Assembly (NCBI GenBank): GCA_035687245.1 | Contig: DASRYH010000068.1 | Coordinates: forward strand, 1-64,000 | Direction of reading: 5' to 3' | Source of the DNA: DASRYH01 sp035687245 | GTDB lineage: Bacteria; Actinomycetota; Coriobacteriia; Anaerosomatales; PHET01 | DNA length: 64,000 nucleotides | Shown: positions 15,289 to 25,533 of the stretch, one piece after another | How the letters are laid out: the number at the start of each line of letters is the position of its first letter | Numbering within the stretch: the stretch's first letter is position 1 | Made by a program: the position numbers and the translations under genes | Notes under the pieces: generated by a model | What the model saw: only the letters and a program-made list of their open reading frames with translations | What the model was told of the DNA's origin: nothing | Database searches by the model: none

Positions 15289-16872
15289 ATGAACAGCAAG
15301 GTGCGTAGGCTCGTACCCGCGTTCGCGCTCCTTCTGAGTATCGTGCTCGCTCTTTCGGGCTGCGCTCAGAAGACCGCGACGACCGGGGACAAGGCAACCG
15401 ATACGAAGAGCACGGCGAGCGACACGTTCACGTTCGCGCAGGGTGCAGACCCGCGCGGCTTGGACCCAGCTCGAGTCGATGACCTCGAGTCTGGCAAGGT
15501 CATCGTCAACCTCTATGAGGGCCTCACCAAGTACGCTGCCGACTCGACTGACGTCGAGCCCTGCTTGGCAGAGTCGTGGGAGGTCAGCGACGACGGCCTG
15601 AAGTACACCTTCAAGCTGCGTCAGGGCGTCAAGTTCCACGACGGCACCGAATTCAACGCGGACGCCGTGAAGTTCAACATCGACCGCCAGCTCCCGCCGA
15701 AGGTCGACGACAACATGCCGTACGCGAGCTTCTGCTTCGGCACCGTCAAAGAGGTCAAGGTAGTCGACGCAAGCACCGTCGAGATCGAGCTCACCCAGCC
15801 CAACACCGCGTTTCTCGCGAACCTGGCCATGGGTATCGCCTCGCCGATCGTCAGCCCGGCGGCGCTCGAGAAGAGCGGCAACAACTCCGTCATGGAGACG
15901 CCGGTCGGCACCGGCCCCTACAAGTTCGTGAAGTGGAACAAGGGCGAGAACGTCGTCCTCGTGCGCAACGACGACTACTGGGGCGAGAAGGCCAAGACCA
16001 AGAACGTCATCTTCCGCATCATCGCCGACAACTCGGCACGCGTTCTGGCTCTCAACAACGGTGAAGTCGACATGATCGACGGCATCGACGCCACTGTGGT
16101 CGACAAGATCAAGGAAGGCGGCAACGAGCTCTACGAGGCGCCGGGTATGAACGTGAACTACATGGCGTTCAACACGACGACCAAGACCTTCAAGGACGCC
16201 GCGGCGCGCAAGGCAGTCGCCCAGTCCATCAACAAGGAAGAGCTCGTTAAGAGCCTCTACCAGGGCTACTCAGAGGTTGCGAACACGATCCTGCCGACCT
16301 TCATGCCGGGCTACGACGCCGGCGTTCAGCAGGTGGCCTACGATGCCGCAGCGTCCAAGGCTGAGCTCGCCAAGCTGGGCATCAAGAAGGTTCACATGAT
16401 CACCTACTCCAACCCGCGCCCGTACAACGCGGCAACGGGTTCGGCGCTCGCGACCGCCATCCAGGGCTACCTGCAGAAGGTCGGCGTCGAGGCCACGATC
16501 GACACCTACGACTGGACGACCTACAAGGACAAGGTCAAGGCCGGCGACTACGACATGGCGTTCTACGGCTGGATCGGTGACAACGGCGACCCGGACAACT
16601 TCTTGAACCTGCTCGCCGACAAGGACCCGAACCTGAACATCGCGCGCTATGACGACGCGACCTACAAGGACATGATCAAGAAGGCCCTTGCCACGCCTAA
16701 CGGCGACGATCGCAACGCGCAGTACGCTGGGTGCGAGAAGTACGTGGCCGAGCGTGCCGTCTGGGTTCCGTTCAGCCATGCCAAGACCCAGGCTGCCTAC
16801 CGTCCGGGCGTCAGCGGATTCGTCTATCACGTAACTGGTAGCGTCTTCCTCTCGGGCGTCGAGAAGAAGTAG
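15289..16872 (+). CDS. ABC transporter substrate-binding lipoprotein, peptide/nickel family
   Basis: 527 residues. A lipoprotein signal peptide ends at LALSGC (lipobox Cys about residue 25), followed by a short Thr/Lys linker. The SBP_bac_5 domain shows QGADPRGLDPARVDD, the family loop GLKYTFKLRQGVKFHDGTEF and VGTGPYKFVKW. It captures peptides or a similar ligand outside the cell for the permeases and ATPases downstream. Start 15289 has AGAGGTGGGAT in front; the longer form beginning at 15259 would spoil the signal peptide. Confidence 0.92.
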   Translation: MNSKVRRLVPAFALLLSIVLALSGCAQKTATTGDKATDTKSTASDTFTFAQGADPRGLDPARVDDLESGKVIVNLYEGLTKYAADSTDVEPCLAESWEVSDDGLKYTFKLRQGVKFHDGTEFNADAVKFNIDRQLPPKVDDNMPYASFCFGTVKEVKVVDASTVEIELTQPNTAFLANLAMGIASPIVSPAALEKSGNNSVMETPVGTGPYKFVKWNKGENVVLVRNDDYWGEKAKTKNVIFRIIADNSARVLALNNGEVDMIDGIDATVVDKIKEGGNELYEAPGMNVNYMAFNTTTKTFKDAAARKAVAQSINKEELVKSLYQGYSEVANTILPTFMPGYDAGVQQVAYDAAASKAELAKLGIKKVHMITYSNPRPYNAATGSALATAIQGYLQKVGVEATIDTYDWTTYKDKVKAGDYDMAFYGWIGDNGDPDNFLNLLADKDPNLNIARYDDATYKDMIKKALATPNGDDRNAQYAGCEKYVAERAVWVPFSHAKTQAAYRPGVSGFVYHVTGSVFLSGVEKK

Positions 16873-16900
16873 TACCCTTACTTACTGCGAACTGACACGT

Positions 16901-16935
16901 CAGCCGGAAGCCACTGGCAAAGTGGCTTCCGGCTG
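16901..16935 (+). terminator. 15-bp perfect hairpin between binding protein and permease genes
   Basis: Arms 16901-16915 and 16921-16935 pair perfectly (CAGCCGGAAGCCACT with its complement) over a 5-nt loop. No T tract follows, so it is more likely an mRNA stabiliser or leaky attenuator giving more binding protein than permease, a common arrangement in ABC import operons. Confidence 0.65.
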
Positions 16936-16970
16936 CACGTTCGATAACCCGCGAGAGCCGAGCAGACTAG

Positions 16971-17990
16971 ATGCTGAAGTACGTCATCAAGCGAATACTG
17001 ATGGTCGTGCCGGTCATGATCGGCGTGTCCATCATCGTCTTCTCGCTTATGCGGGTCTTCTCTCCCGATCCTGCGCCGGTCGTATTGGGCCAGCACGCTA
17101 CGCAAGAGCAGATGGCGGCATGGCGTGAGACGCAAGGGCTCAACGAGCCGATCCTCAAGCAGTACGTGCTCTATGTGAAGGGCGCCGTCACTGGCGACCT
17201 CGGCACGTCCTACTACACTCAGACGCCGGTCTCCAAAGAGATCGCCGCGCGCTTTCCGGCCACGATCGAGCTGGCCGTTGCCGCGATCATCTTTGCGTCG
17301 CTTGTGGGTGTGACGCTGGGAGTCGTCGCAGCGGTGAAGAAGAACTCGATCTTCGATGCCGGGGGCACGCTCATAGCCCTGGTAGGCGTCTCGATCCCGA
17401 TCTTCTGGCTTGGCATCCTGTTCATCATGTTCTTCAGCGGCTACCTGCACCTGCTGCCCACTGGCGGACGAATCAACGTCCTGCTCGAGCCGGTACACGT
17501 AACGGGCTTCTACATGCTCGATGCGCTGCTGACCGGTAACCGCGAGGCCTTCGATGACGCGCTGCTTCACATCATCTTGCCGGCGCTCACCCTCGGCATG
17601 TACTCGATGGCCATCATCACGCGCATGACGCGCTCCACGATGCTCGACGTGCTCGGCCAGGACTACGTGCGAACGGCGCGGGCCAAGGGTCTGTCGGAGC
17701 TCAAGGTCGTCGGCAAGCACGCTCTGCGCAACTCGATGATCCCGGTCGTGACCGTCATCGGCCTGCAGTTCGGCGCACTGCTTGGTGGCGCGCTGCTGAC
17801 AGAGAGCGTCTTCTCGTGGCCAGGCATAGGCAAGTTCACCGTCGACTGCATCCTGAAGTCCGACCTGCCTATCGTTCAAGGCATCGTGCTGCTCGTCGCG
17901 GTCGTGTTCGTGCTGGTGAACCTGTGCGCGGACCTGATCTACGCATTCCTTGATCCGCGCATCAAGTACTCGTCGAAGAAGGAGGGGTAG
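16971..17990 (+). CDS. Peptide/nickel ABC transporter permease (DppB type)
   Basis: 339 residues, six membrane helices, with the family N-terminus ending near GLNEPILKQYVLYVKG and the EAA loop DYVRTARAKGLSELKVVGKH (residues about 229-248) that contacts the ATPase. It forms the channel with the next gene. DppB-type permeases import di- or oligopeptides, nickel chelates or opines; specificity lies in the binding protein. Confidence 0.92.
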   Translation: MLKYVIKRILMVVPVMIGVSIIVFSLMRVFSPDPAPVVLGQHATQEQMAAWRETQGLNEPILKQYVLYVKGAVTGDLGTSYYTQTPVSKEIAARFPATIELAVAAIIFASLVGVTLGVVAAVKKNSIFDAGGTLIALVGVSIPIFWLGILFIMFFSGYLHLLPTGGRINVLLEPVHVTGFYMLDALLTGNREAFDDALLHIILPALTLGMYSMAIITRMTRSTMLDVLGQDYVRTARAKGLSELKVVGKHALRNSMIPVVTVIGLQFGALLGGALLTESVFSWPGIGKFTVDCILKSDLPIVQGIVLLVAVVFVLVNLCADLIYAFLDPRIKYSSKKEG

Positions 17991-17995
17991 AGACG

Positions 17996-18982
17996 TTGAG
18001 CGACCTCGACCCCATCGCTCGGAAGGACCTCTCTGACCCGCCATCCGACGGGACCATCGCCGACGAGACGCTTGCACTTGGTGAAGTGCTGCCCGAGCCC
18101 CAGATCCCGATGGCTGACGAGACTTTCTATGAGAAGTCCGACAACCGCTGGCTCGAGATGTGGCGCAGCATGGCTGCGAACAAGGCAGCGCTCGTGAGCA
18201 TGTTCTTCATCCTCGCGCTCGTCTTCGTTGCGATCTTCGGCAAGTACCTCACGCCGTACAATCCAATCGAAACCAACATGGCCAACGCCCTCAAGCCGCC
18301 GAGTCCCGAGCACTGGTTCGGAACCGACCAGCTGGGCATGGACATCTTCAGCCGTGTTATCGCAGGCACGCGTGTCTCGCTTACCGTCGGTCTTCTGGCG
18401 GTCTCGATCGCCCTCACGATAGGTACCGTGCTCGGTGCTATCGCGGGCTACGTGGGCGGCCGCGTTGACACCATCATCATGCGGCTCATGGACATGATGC
18501 TCGCCATCCCGTCGATCCTGCTGGCGATCACTTTGATGGCCGCCCTCGGCAAGGGCATCGACAAGGCGGTGGTGGCGATCGGGCTCGTCTCGATCCCGGA
18601 GTACGCGCGGCTCGTGCGCGGAAACATCCTGTCGATCAAAGAGAACGACTACGTTGCCGCCGCCCGCATCTCGGGCAACAGCAACCTGCGCATCATCTTC
18701 CGCCACGTGCTGCCCGTCGCTCTCTCGGTGATCATCGTGCGCGCGACGCTGGGTATCTCGGCAGCGATTCTCGACACTGCTGCACTCGGCTTCCTCGGGA
18801 TGGGCGTTCAACCGCCACAGGCTGAGTGGGGCGACATGCTCGGACGCGCGAGGGGCTTCATCTTCCAAGCGCCACACACGCTGCTCTACCCCGGTCTGGC
18901 CATCACCCTGACCGTTCTGGCCTTCAACCTCGTGGGCGACGGCATGCGCGACGCCCTCGATCCCAAGTCGCGCATCAAGTAG
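17996..18982 (+). CDS. Peptide/nickel ABC transporter permease (DppC type)
   Basis: 328 residues from a TTG at 17996 with GGAGGGG eight bases upstream. A hydrophilic acidic N-terminal extension of about 55 residues precedes the OppC_N segment and six membrane helices. HWFGTDQLGMDIFSR is the DppC/OppC signature and ENDYVAAARISGNSNLRII is the EAA loop. It pairs with the DppB-type permease 5 bp upstream. Confidence 0.92.
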   Translation: MSDLDPIARKDLSDPPSDGTIADETLALGEVLPEPQIPMADETFYEKSDNRWLEMWRSMAANKAALVSMFFILALVFVAIFGKYLTPYNPIETNMANALKPPSPEHWFGTDQLGMDIFSRVIAGTRVSLTVGLLAVSIALTIGTVLGAIAGYVGGRVDTIIMRLMDMMLAIPSILLAITLMAALGKGIDKAVVAIGLVSIPEYARLVRGNILSIKENDYVAAARISGNSNLRIIFRHVLPVALSVIIVRATLGISAAILDTAALGFLGMGVQPPQAEWGDMLGRARGFIFQAPHTLLYPGLAITLTVLAFNLVGDGMRDALDPKSRIK

Positions 18983-18997
18983 GAGTCCAAGACCGCG

Positions 18998-20034
18998 ATG
19001 TCTGAAACGACACCCATCAACCACGGAGCCGCCAACGGCTCGAAGACGCTGCTCGAGGTCAGCAACCTCAGCACCGACTTCGAGATGAAGAAGGGCACCG
19101 TGCACGCCGTCATCGACGTGAGCTTCCACGTCAATGCCGGTGAGGTGCTCGCCATCGTGGGCGAGTCCGGCAGCGGCAAGAGCGTGACGTCGCTCTCAGT
19201 CATGGGACTGCTGCAGGCTCCCGGCCGCGTGGTGCAAGGAGAGGTGCGCTACAACGGGCGCAACCTCGTTACGGCCCCAAAGAAGGAGATGCGCGCGATT
19301 CGCGGCGACCAGATCTCGATGATCTTCCAGGAGCCGATGACCTCGCTGAACCCGGTCTTCACTGTCGAGAACCAGCTGACGGAGAGCATCCGTACACATA
19401 TGAAGCTCAGCGGCGCCGCGGCACGCGAGCGGGCGATCGAGATGCTCGCGCTCGTGGGCATCCCGTCGCCGGAGAAGCGCATCAAGGACTTCCCTCACCA
19501 GATGTCGGGCGGCATGCGGCAGCGCGTGATGATTGCGATGGCGCTCTCGTGCAACCCGCAGCTGCTCATCGCCGACGAGCCCACCACTGCGCTCGACGTG
19601 ACGATCCAGGCGCAGATCCTCGCGCTCATCAGCGATCTGCGCGAGAAGATCGGCATGGCCGTGCTGCTCATCACTCACGACTTGGGCGTCGTTGCCGAGA
19701 CAGCCGACCGCGTGGTGGTCATGTACTGCGGCCGCGTCGTGGAGGAAGCCACTGCCGAAGAACTCTTCGAGCGGCCGCTGCACCCCTACACGCTGGGCCT
19801 GCTGCGCTCGATTCCCACGATGGAAGACACCGACGAAGATGAGCGTCTCTACATGATTCCGGGCATGGTGCCCAACCCGCTCAACCTGCCCGCGGGCTGT
19901 GCCTTCGCTGACCGCTGCGACCGCCGCATGGAGCGTTGCACTCGCGAGGTTCCCGAGCTCTACAGCGCCGAAGGCCGCGCGCTGCGCTGCTTCCTGTTCG
20001 ACCCGGCCGCTTCCGAGACCGGGGAGGTGGCGTC

Positions 20035-20038
<4 letters not shown>
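18998..20038 (+). CDS. Peptide/nickel ABC transporter ATPase (DppD type)
   Basis: 346 residues with Walker A GESGSGKS (near residue 55), Q-loop, signature MSGGMRQRVMIAMAL, Walker B LLIADEPTTALDV and H-loop ITHDL. The C-terminal oligo_HPY segment carries a Cys-containing motif (GCAFADRCDRRMERC) that binds an iron-sulfur cluster in some family members. It overlaps the next ATPase gene by four bases. Confidence 0.93.
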
Positions 20039-21072
<1,034 letters not shown>

Positions 21073-21123
21073 AAGACCTGCGCGGCGCGCGTTCCCTGCG
21101 TCTCGCGTGCTAGCATTGCGCCC

Positions 21124-22020
21124 ATGTCTGACACGACTCCCACAACCAACTACGCCCACGGCGGCGACGAACGCACCAAGCGTCTGCCAGCTTGGCTTCG
21201 GCGTCCCATCGCACGTACGGGCACGTTTGCCGAAGTGGACGGGCTGCTCGCCGAACTCGAGCTCAACACCGTCTGCCAGAGCGCGAAGTGCCCCAACCGC
21301 GGGGAGTGCTTCAGCGAGGGCACGGCGACGTTTCTGATCATGGGCGGGGTGTGTACACGCAACTGCCGCTTCTGCGCGGTTGAGTCCCGGCCGCCGGCGC
21401 CACTGGATTCCGATGAGCCACGCCGCGTGGCCGAAGCGGCCAAGCGTCTCGGGCTCACCCACGTCGTCATCACCACCGTGACTCGCGACGACGTCGCCGA
21501 CGGGGGAGCGGCGCACTTCGTCGCCACGATCGAAGCCGTTCGGGCGGCCGTGCCGGCCGCGGCCGTCGAGGTGCTCACGAGCGACTTCGGCGGTCTGGAG
21601 TCGTCGGTGGACCTTGTCGCCGCGGCGCGTCCCGACGTCTTCAATCACAACCTCGAGACGGTGCCGCGCCTCTACCCTGAAGTGCGCCCGGAGGCTATCT
21701 ACGACCGCAGCCTGCGCGTGCTTCAGCGCGTGCGCGAGACACAAGCCGATCTGCCGACGAAGTCCGGGCTGATGCTGGGGCTCGGAGAGACTCCCGAAGA
21801 GGTTGTTGCCGTCATGTCTGACCTGCGGGAACACGGTGTCGAGCTGCTCACGCTCGGGCAGTACCTGCGACCGAGTCCGCAGCACTCGCCCGTGACTGAG
21901 TTCGTCGATCCCGCGGTCTTTGCCGAACTCGCGCGCGAAGGCTATCGCCTTGGCTTCACCGGCGTCGCAAGCGCCCCGTTCGTGCGCTCGAGCTACCACG
22001 CCAAGGACCTCGTCGGCTAG
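21124..22020 (+). CDS. lipA: Lipoyl synthase
   Basis: 298 residues. The auxiliary cluster motif CQSAKCPNRGEC (Cys51, 56, 62) and the radical-SAM motif CTRNCRFC (Cys77, 81, 84) are intact, and the family C-terminal RSSYHAKDL is present. It inserts two sulfurs into octanoyl-protein to make lipoyl cofactor. A TAGCAT box at 21111-21116 lies only 7 bp before the ATG, so the message may be leaderless. lipB or lipM is not in the window. Confidence 0.95.
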   Translation: MSDTTPTTNYAHGGDERTKRLPAWLRRPIARTGTFAEVDGLLAELELNTVCQSAKCPNRGECFSEGTATFLIMGGVCTRNCRFCAVESRPPAPLDSDEPRRVAEAAKRLGLTHVVITTVTRDDVADGGAAHFVATIEAVRAAVPAAAVEVLTSDFGGLESSVDLVAAARPDVFNHNLETVPRLYPEVRPEAIYDRSLRVLQRVRETQADLPTKSGLMLGLGETPEEVVAVMSDLREHGVELLTLGQYLRPSPQHSPVTEFVDPAVFAELAREGYRLGFTGVASAPFVRSSYHAKDLVG

Positions 22021-22083
22021 CGCTGCCTCTCGGCGTACTGACCATTCGGCAACCTCGATATGCACGGTTCCAGAAGTTAACTG

Positions 22084-22111
22084 GTGACATATGCGCGTGC
22101 GGGGGTATAGT
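22084..22111 (+). promoter_or_regulatory. Probable promoter of the UPF0280 leader
   Basis: -35 GTGACA (22084-22089), 16-bp spacer, -10 TATAGT (22106-22111). This puts the start near 22118, giving a leader of about 106 nt before the ATG. Confidence 0.5.
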
Positions 22112-22117
22112 GACGCC

Positions 22118-22202
22118 TAGGGGGGGCGATCGGGCGAACCCGAAGTGCCTTCTTCACGGATGCTGGGACGCTTACGCAGGGGCGCGAGCGTCCTAGCTTT
22201 TT
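22118..22202 (+). promoter_or_regulatory. Structured leader ending in an intrinsic terminator
   Basis: A first hairpin, TCGGG-CGAA-CCCGA (about 22130-22143), sits inside a possible GGC/GCC closing helix. The leader ends in a 10-bp stem (22163-22172 with 22187-22196, one G-U pair) followed by CTTTTT. The terminator lies before, not after, the UPF0280 coding region, as in attenuators and riboswitches. No known aptamer class could be matched with confidence. Confidence 0.55.
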
Positions 22203-22223
22203 GCGGCGAGGAGTGGCGCCTTC

Positions 22224-22970
22224 ATGTCGTATGAGCCCCGCACCTACCGGCGCCTAGCGACCCCGCACGGAATGGTCGCCTTCGAGGTCGTGGTAGGCGA
22301 GACCGACCTGCTCATCCACGCAGAACGCGACTTCTCCGAGATAGCCCACGAGCTCGTGGTCGAGGCGCGCGCCGCAATCGCCGGCTACATCTCACGTGTT
22401 CCGCGTTTCGCTGAGACCTTCGTGCCGCTGCCCGTTGAAGACGACGCACCGGCGATCGTGCGCGCAATGGCGCAGGCAGCGAGTGCCGCGCACGTAGGTC
22501 CCATGGCGTCGGTCGCGGGCGCCGTTGCCGAATACGTCGCGCGTGGTCTGGCCGACGTGAGCCGCAACGTCATCGTCGAGAACGGCGGCGACATCTACCT
22601 GATGGGCGGCGCGGAGCGCGTCGTCTCTGTGTGGGCTGGCGAGGGCGGTGCCACCGGCCTTGGAGTGCGACTCACGGCCTCGCAGATGCCGCTTGCCGTC
22701 GCCACATCGAGCGGCACGATCGGGCCTTCGATCTCGCTGGGCTCCGCCGACACGGCCACCGTGCTTGCGGGCTCCGGGGCGCTTGCGGATGCGGCCGCAT
22801 CAGCGGTGGGCAACCGCGTCCATTCGGCAGGCGATCTGGCTGCGGCACTCGATGTCGCCAAGGGCATCGAAGGGGTCATCGGCGCGGTCGTGACCGTGCA
22901 GGGCGCCGTGGGCGCATGCGGTGCAATCGAACTGGTTCCCGTGGCAGCAGGCGGGCCTGCGGCAGGATAG
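22224..22970 (+). CDS. UPF0280 (COG2122) ApbE-like protein, homocysteine synthesis factor
   Basis: 248 residues. VIVENGGDIYLMG and the late ATSSGTIGPSISLGSADTATV are characteristic of UPF0280/COG2122, a family related to the ApbE flavin transferase. In Methanosarcina, COG2122 was identified genetically with DUF39 and NIL-ferredoxin as the third factor in homocysteine formation. The biochemical role is unsettled. Here it lies 13 kb from its two partners, behind its own attenuator-like leader. AGGAG ten bases upstream supports the ATG at 22224. Confidence 0.85.
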   Translation: MSYEPRTYRRLATPHGMVAFEVVVGETDLLIHAERDFSEIAHELVVEARAAIAGYISRVPRFAETFVPLPVEDDAPAIVRAMAQAASAAHVGPMASVAGAVAEYVARGLADVSRNVIVENGGDIYLMGGAERVVSVWAGEGGATGLGVRLTASQMPLAVATSSGTIGPSISLGSADTATVLAGSGALADAAASAVGNRVHSAGDLAAALDVAKGIEGVIGAVVTVQGAVGACGAIELVPVAAGGPAAG

Positions 22971-22973
22971 AAT
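22968..22973 (+). promoter_or_regulatory. Probable -10 element (TAGAAT) before the DUF2469 gene
   Basis: TAGAAT overlaps the UPF0280 stop codon, 64 bp before the DUF2469 start, in the same GATAGAATG-like context as other genes here. Confidence 0.33.
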
Positions 22974-23037
22974 GTGATGCGCCGCTTCGGCGGTTGACGA
23001 TGTCCAAATGCGAGAAGCTCGAGAGGGAAGCGAAGTC

Positions 23038-23334
23038 ATGGACAGCATCGACGAGCTGGATATGTACGAGGCGCAGAAGCGCCTGGCCCTCTACAACGAA
23101 TACCGCGACGCGATTCGGGTCTTCCAGTACTACGTGGAGACCGAGCTGCGCGCCTACCTCTCCAACGGCGTCGAGGTCGAGCCGGTAGCCGCTCCGGGAG
23201 GCACCTACTTCCGCGTGAAGCTCACTGATGCGTGGATCTACGAGGCCGAACGCCCGCAGCGTTTCGTGCCTGAAGTGGAGATCTACGAGGTCGGACCGGT
23301 GCACGTTCAGAAGCTGCGCGCAGACGACGAGTAG
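23038..23334 (+). CDS. DUF2469 family protein
   Basis: 98 residues from the ATG at 23038, behind GAGAGGGAAG. The acidic N-terminus, EAQKRLALYNEYRDAIRVFQ, YYVETELRAYLSNGVEVEPV and the LTDAWIYEAERPQRFVPEV stretch match DUF2469, a family largely confined to Actinobacteria. Function unknown. It is the best taxonomic pointer among the small genes in this window. Confidence 0.82.
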   Translation: MDSIDELDMYEAQKRLALYNEYRDAIRVFQYYVETELRAYLSNGVEVEPVAAPGGTYFRVKLTDAWIYEAERPQRFVPEVEIYEVGPVHVQKLRADDE

Positions 23335-23371
23335 CGCACGCCAACCGCGCCCTCGCCGCCTCGCTCGCGGG

Positions 23372-23377
23372 TAGAAT
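23372..23377 (+). promoter_or_regulatory. Probable -10 element (TAGAAT) before ligA
   Basis: GGGTAGAATAGGG 33 bp before the ligA start codon. No clear -35. Confidence 0.4.
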
Positions 23378-23409
23378 AGGGCGAGAACTTCGCGAGAGAG
23401 GCCCCACGC

Positions 23410-25533
23410 GTGCCGCCAGTCCCCATCGACGCTGCTTCAGCCGCTACCCGCGCCGCCGAACTCCGGCGCGAGATCGAGCACCACAACTACCTCTACTACG
23501 CGCTCGACACTCCCGAGCTCTCGGATGCCGCCTACGACTCGCTCCTGCGCGAACTGCGCGAGATCGAGGAGGCGTACCCCGAGCTCGTCAACGCCGAATC
23601 ACCTACGCAGCGCGTCGGAACCGCACCGCTCCAGCTCTTCGCGCCCGTGCAGCACGCGTCGCGCATGTACTCGCTCGACAACGCGATGGACCTCGATGAG
23701 CTCGACGCATGGCTCGCTCGGGTCCGGGCTGCGGTGGGAGAGCGCGGCTGCGCCTTCACCTGCGAGCTGAAGATCGACGGCTCCTCGCTTGCGCTCACCT
23801 ACGAGGACGGCACGATGGTGCGCGCCGCCACGCGTGGAGACGGCAAGGTGGGCGAAGAGGTCACCCCCAACATCCGCACCGTGCGCGACGTGCCGCTGCG
23901 CCTGCGCGACGAGGCGCGTCCCGCTGGCGCTGCCGACACGCTGTTCGCCGAAGAGGCTGCACCGTGGCCTGCACTCGAGGTCCGCGGCGAGATCTACATG
24001 CCGAAGGCGAGCTTCGAGCGGCTCAACGAAGAGCAGCTCGCGGCCGACGCCGCGCCCTTCGCCAACCCGCGCAACGCCGCCGCCGGTTCGCTTCGGCAGA
24101 AGGACTCCAGCGTTACCGCGTCTCGAGATCTGGCGACCTTCATGTACGCGATCGCGGACCCGCGCGCACTGGGGATCCGGCGCCAAAGCGAGGTGCTTGA
24201 GTGGCTGCGGCTGGCGGGCTTCCACGTGAATCCTGACGTCGTGACCTGTGCGGATGCGTCGGCGGTGCACGATTACTGCGCGTCGGCGCTCGACCGGCGC
24301 GAGGCCCTGCCTTACGAGATCGACGGCGTTGTGGTGAAGGTGGACGAGCTGTCGCTCCAAGACGAGCTCGGCTACACGAGCAAGGCGCCGCGCTGGGCGA
24401 TCGCCTACAAGTTCCCGCCCGAAGAGAAGACCACCGTGCTGCGCGAGATCCGCGTGCAGGTTGGACGCACGGGCGTGCTCACTCCGCTTGCGGAGTTCGA
24501 GCCGGTCACGGTGAGCGGCTCGACGATCGCGCGCGCCACGCTCCACAACGAAGACGAGGTTCGCCGAAAGGACGTGCGAGTCGGCGACACCATCATTGTG
24601 CGCAAGGCCGGCGACGTGATTCCTGAGGTTGTCGGACCGGTTGCCGGAATGCGCCCTGAGGGCGCGGTGCAGTGGACGGCGCCGACGCACTGTCCGAGCT
24701 GCGGCGGTCCCACCTGGCGCGAGCCGGGAGAGGTCGCGGTGCGCTGCACCAACGTCGCCTGTCCCGCGCAGCGCCTCGAGCGCATAGGGCACTGGGCGAG
24801 CCGCGGTGCCACCGACATCGACGGCATGGGCTCCGAGATCATCATGCGGCTCGTCGAGACGGGCGCGGTGCACGACATCGCCGACTTCTACACCCTGAGT
24901 GCGGATCAACTGGCGGCGCTCGACATGGGACGCGTGAAGAAGGACAACACGCCGGTCACGCTGGGTGAGACGGTCGCGGCGAAGCTGCTCGCGAGCATCG
25001 AAGCGTCGCGCCACCGCACCCTGGCCCGCGTGCTGTTCGGGCTCGGTATTCGTCACGTTGGGGCCTCGGTGGCTGAAGCGCTAGCGGGCGCATTCGGCTC
25101 GCTCGACGCCCTTTCGGCAGCTTCTGCCGAAGAGATCGCGACCGTCGAGGGCGTGGGCCCCAAGATCGCCGCAGGTGTGCGCGCGTTTCTGGACAACCCC
25201 GACAACCTCGAGGTCATCGAGAAGCTGCGTGCGTCCGGCGTCTCACTTGAAGACGAGCGGACGGAGCCGGCGCGGCCTCAGACGCTCGCCGGGCTCACCT
25301 TCGTGCTGACGGGCGCTCTCGAGCGCTTCACGCGCGACGAGGCCACCGCCGAGCTCAAGGCGCTGGGCGCCAAGGTGAGCAGCTCGGTGAGCAAGAAGAC
25401 GTCCTATGTTGTGGCGGGCGAGGACGCCGGATCCAAGTACGACAAGGCGGTCGAGCTCGGCGTGGCGCTGCTTGCCGAAGACGATCTGGCCCGCATCATC
25501 GAGACTGGTCAGGCACCCGAGGCGACCTCGTGA
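23410..25533 (+). CDS. ligA: NAD-dependent DNA ligase
   Basis: 707 residues from a GTG at 23410. The adenylation domain has the nucleophile Lys121 in CELKIDGSS. The OB fold, a four-Cys zinc finger (CPSCGGPTW... CTNVACPAQ, residues about 433-455), a helix-hairpin-helix region and a C-terminal BRCT domain (about 625-705) follow in the standard order. It seals nicks in replication and repair. The stop overlaps the next gene as GTGA. A small perfect hairpin of the recurrent heptamer lies inside the gene at 25113-25131. Confidence 0.96.
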   Translation: MPPVPIDAASAATRAAELRREIEHHNYLYYALDTPELSDAAYDSLLRELREIEEAYPELVNAESPTQRVGTAPLQLFAPVQHASRMYSLDNAMDLDELDAWLARVRAAVGERGCAFTCELKIDGSSLALTYEDGTMVRAATRGDGKVGEEVTPNIRTVRDVPLRLRDEARPAGAADTLFAEEAAPWPALEVRGEIYMPKASFERLNEEQLAADAAPFANPRNAAAGSLRQKDSSVTASRDLATFMYAIADPRALGIRRQSEVLEWLRLAGFHVNPDVVTCADASAVHDYCASALDRREALPYEIDGVVVKVDELSLQDELGYTSKAPRWAIAYKFPPEEKTTVLREIRVQVGRTGVLTPLAEFEPVTVSGSTIARATLHNEDEVRRKDVRVGDTIIVRKAGDVIPEVVGPVAGMRPEGAVQWTAPTHCPSCGGPTWREPGEVAVRCTNVACPAQRLERIGHWASRGATDIDGMGSEIIMRLVETGAVHDIADFYTLSADQLAALDMGRVKKDNTPVTLGETVAAKLLASIEASRHRTLARVLFGLGIRHVGASVAEALAGAFGSLDALSAASAEEIATVEGVGPKIAAGVRAFLDNPDNLEVIEKLRASGVSLEDERTEPARPQTLAGLTFVLTGALERFTRDEATAELKALGAKVSSSVSKKTSYVVAGEDAGSKYDKAVELGVALLAEDDLARIIETGQAPEATS

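Noticed and set aside
22118..22202. c-di-GMP (GEMM) or SAM riboswitch in front of UPF0280
   Set aside because: GGGACGC and a GNRA-like loop are suggestive, but the GEMM core and the SAM-family cores are not present in order. Kept only as an unclassified leader.
23599..25056. 485-codon open frame antisense to ligA
   Set aside because: Typical high-GC shadow: Arg/His/Leu-rich, no ribosome site, lies wholly inside an intact essential gene.
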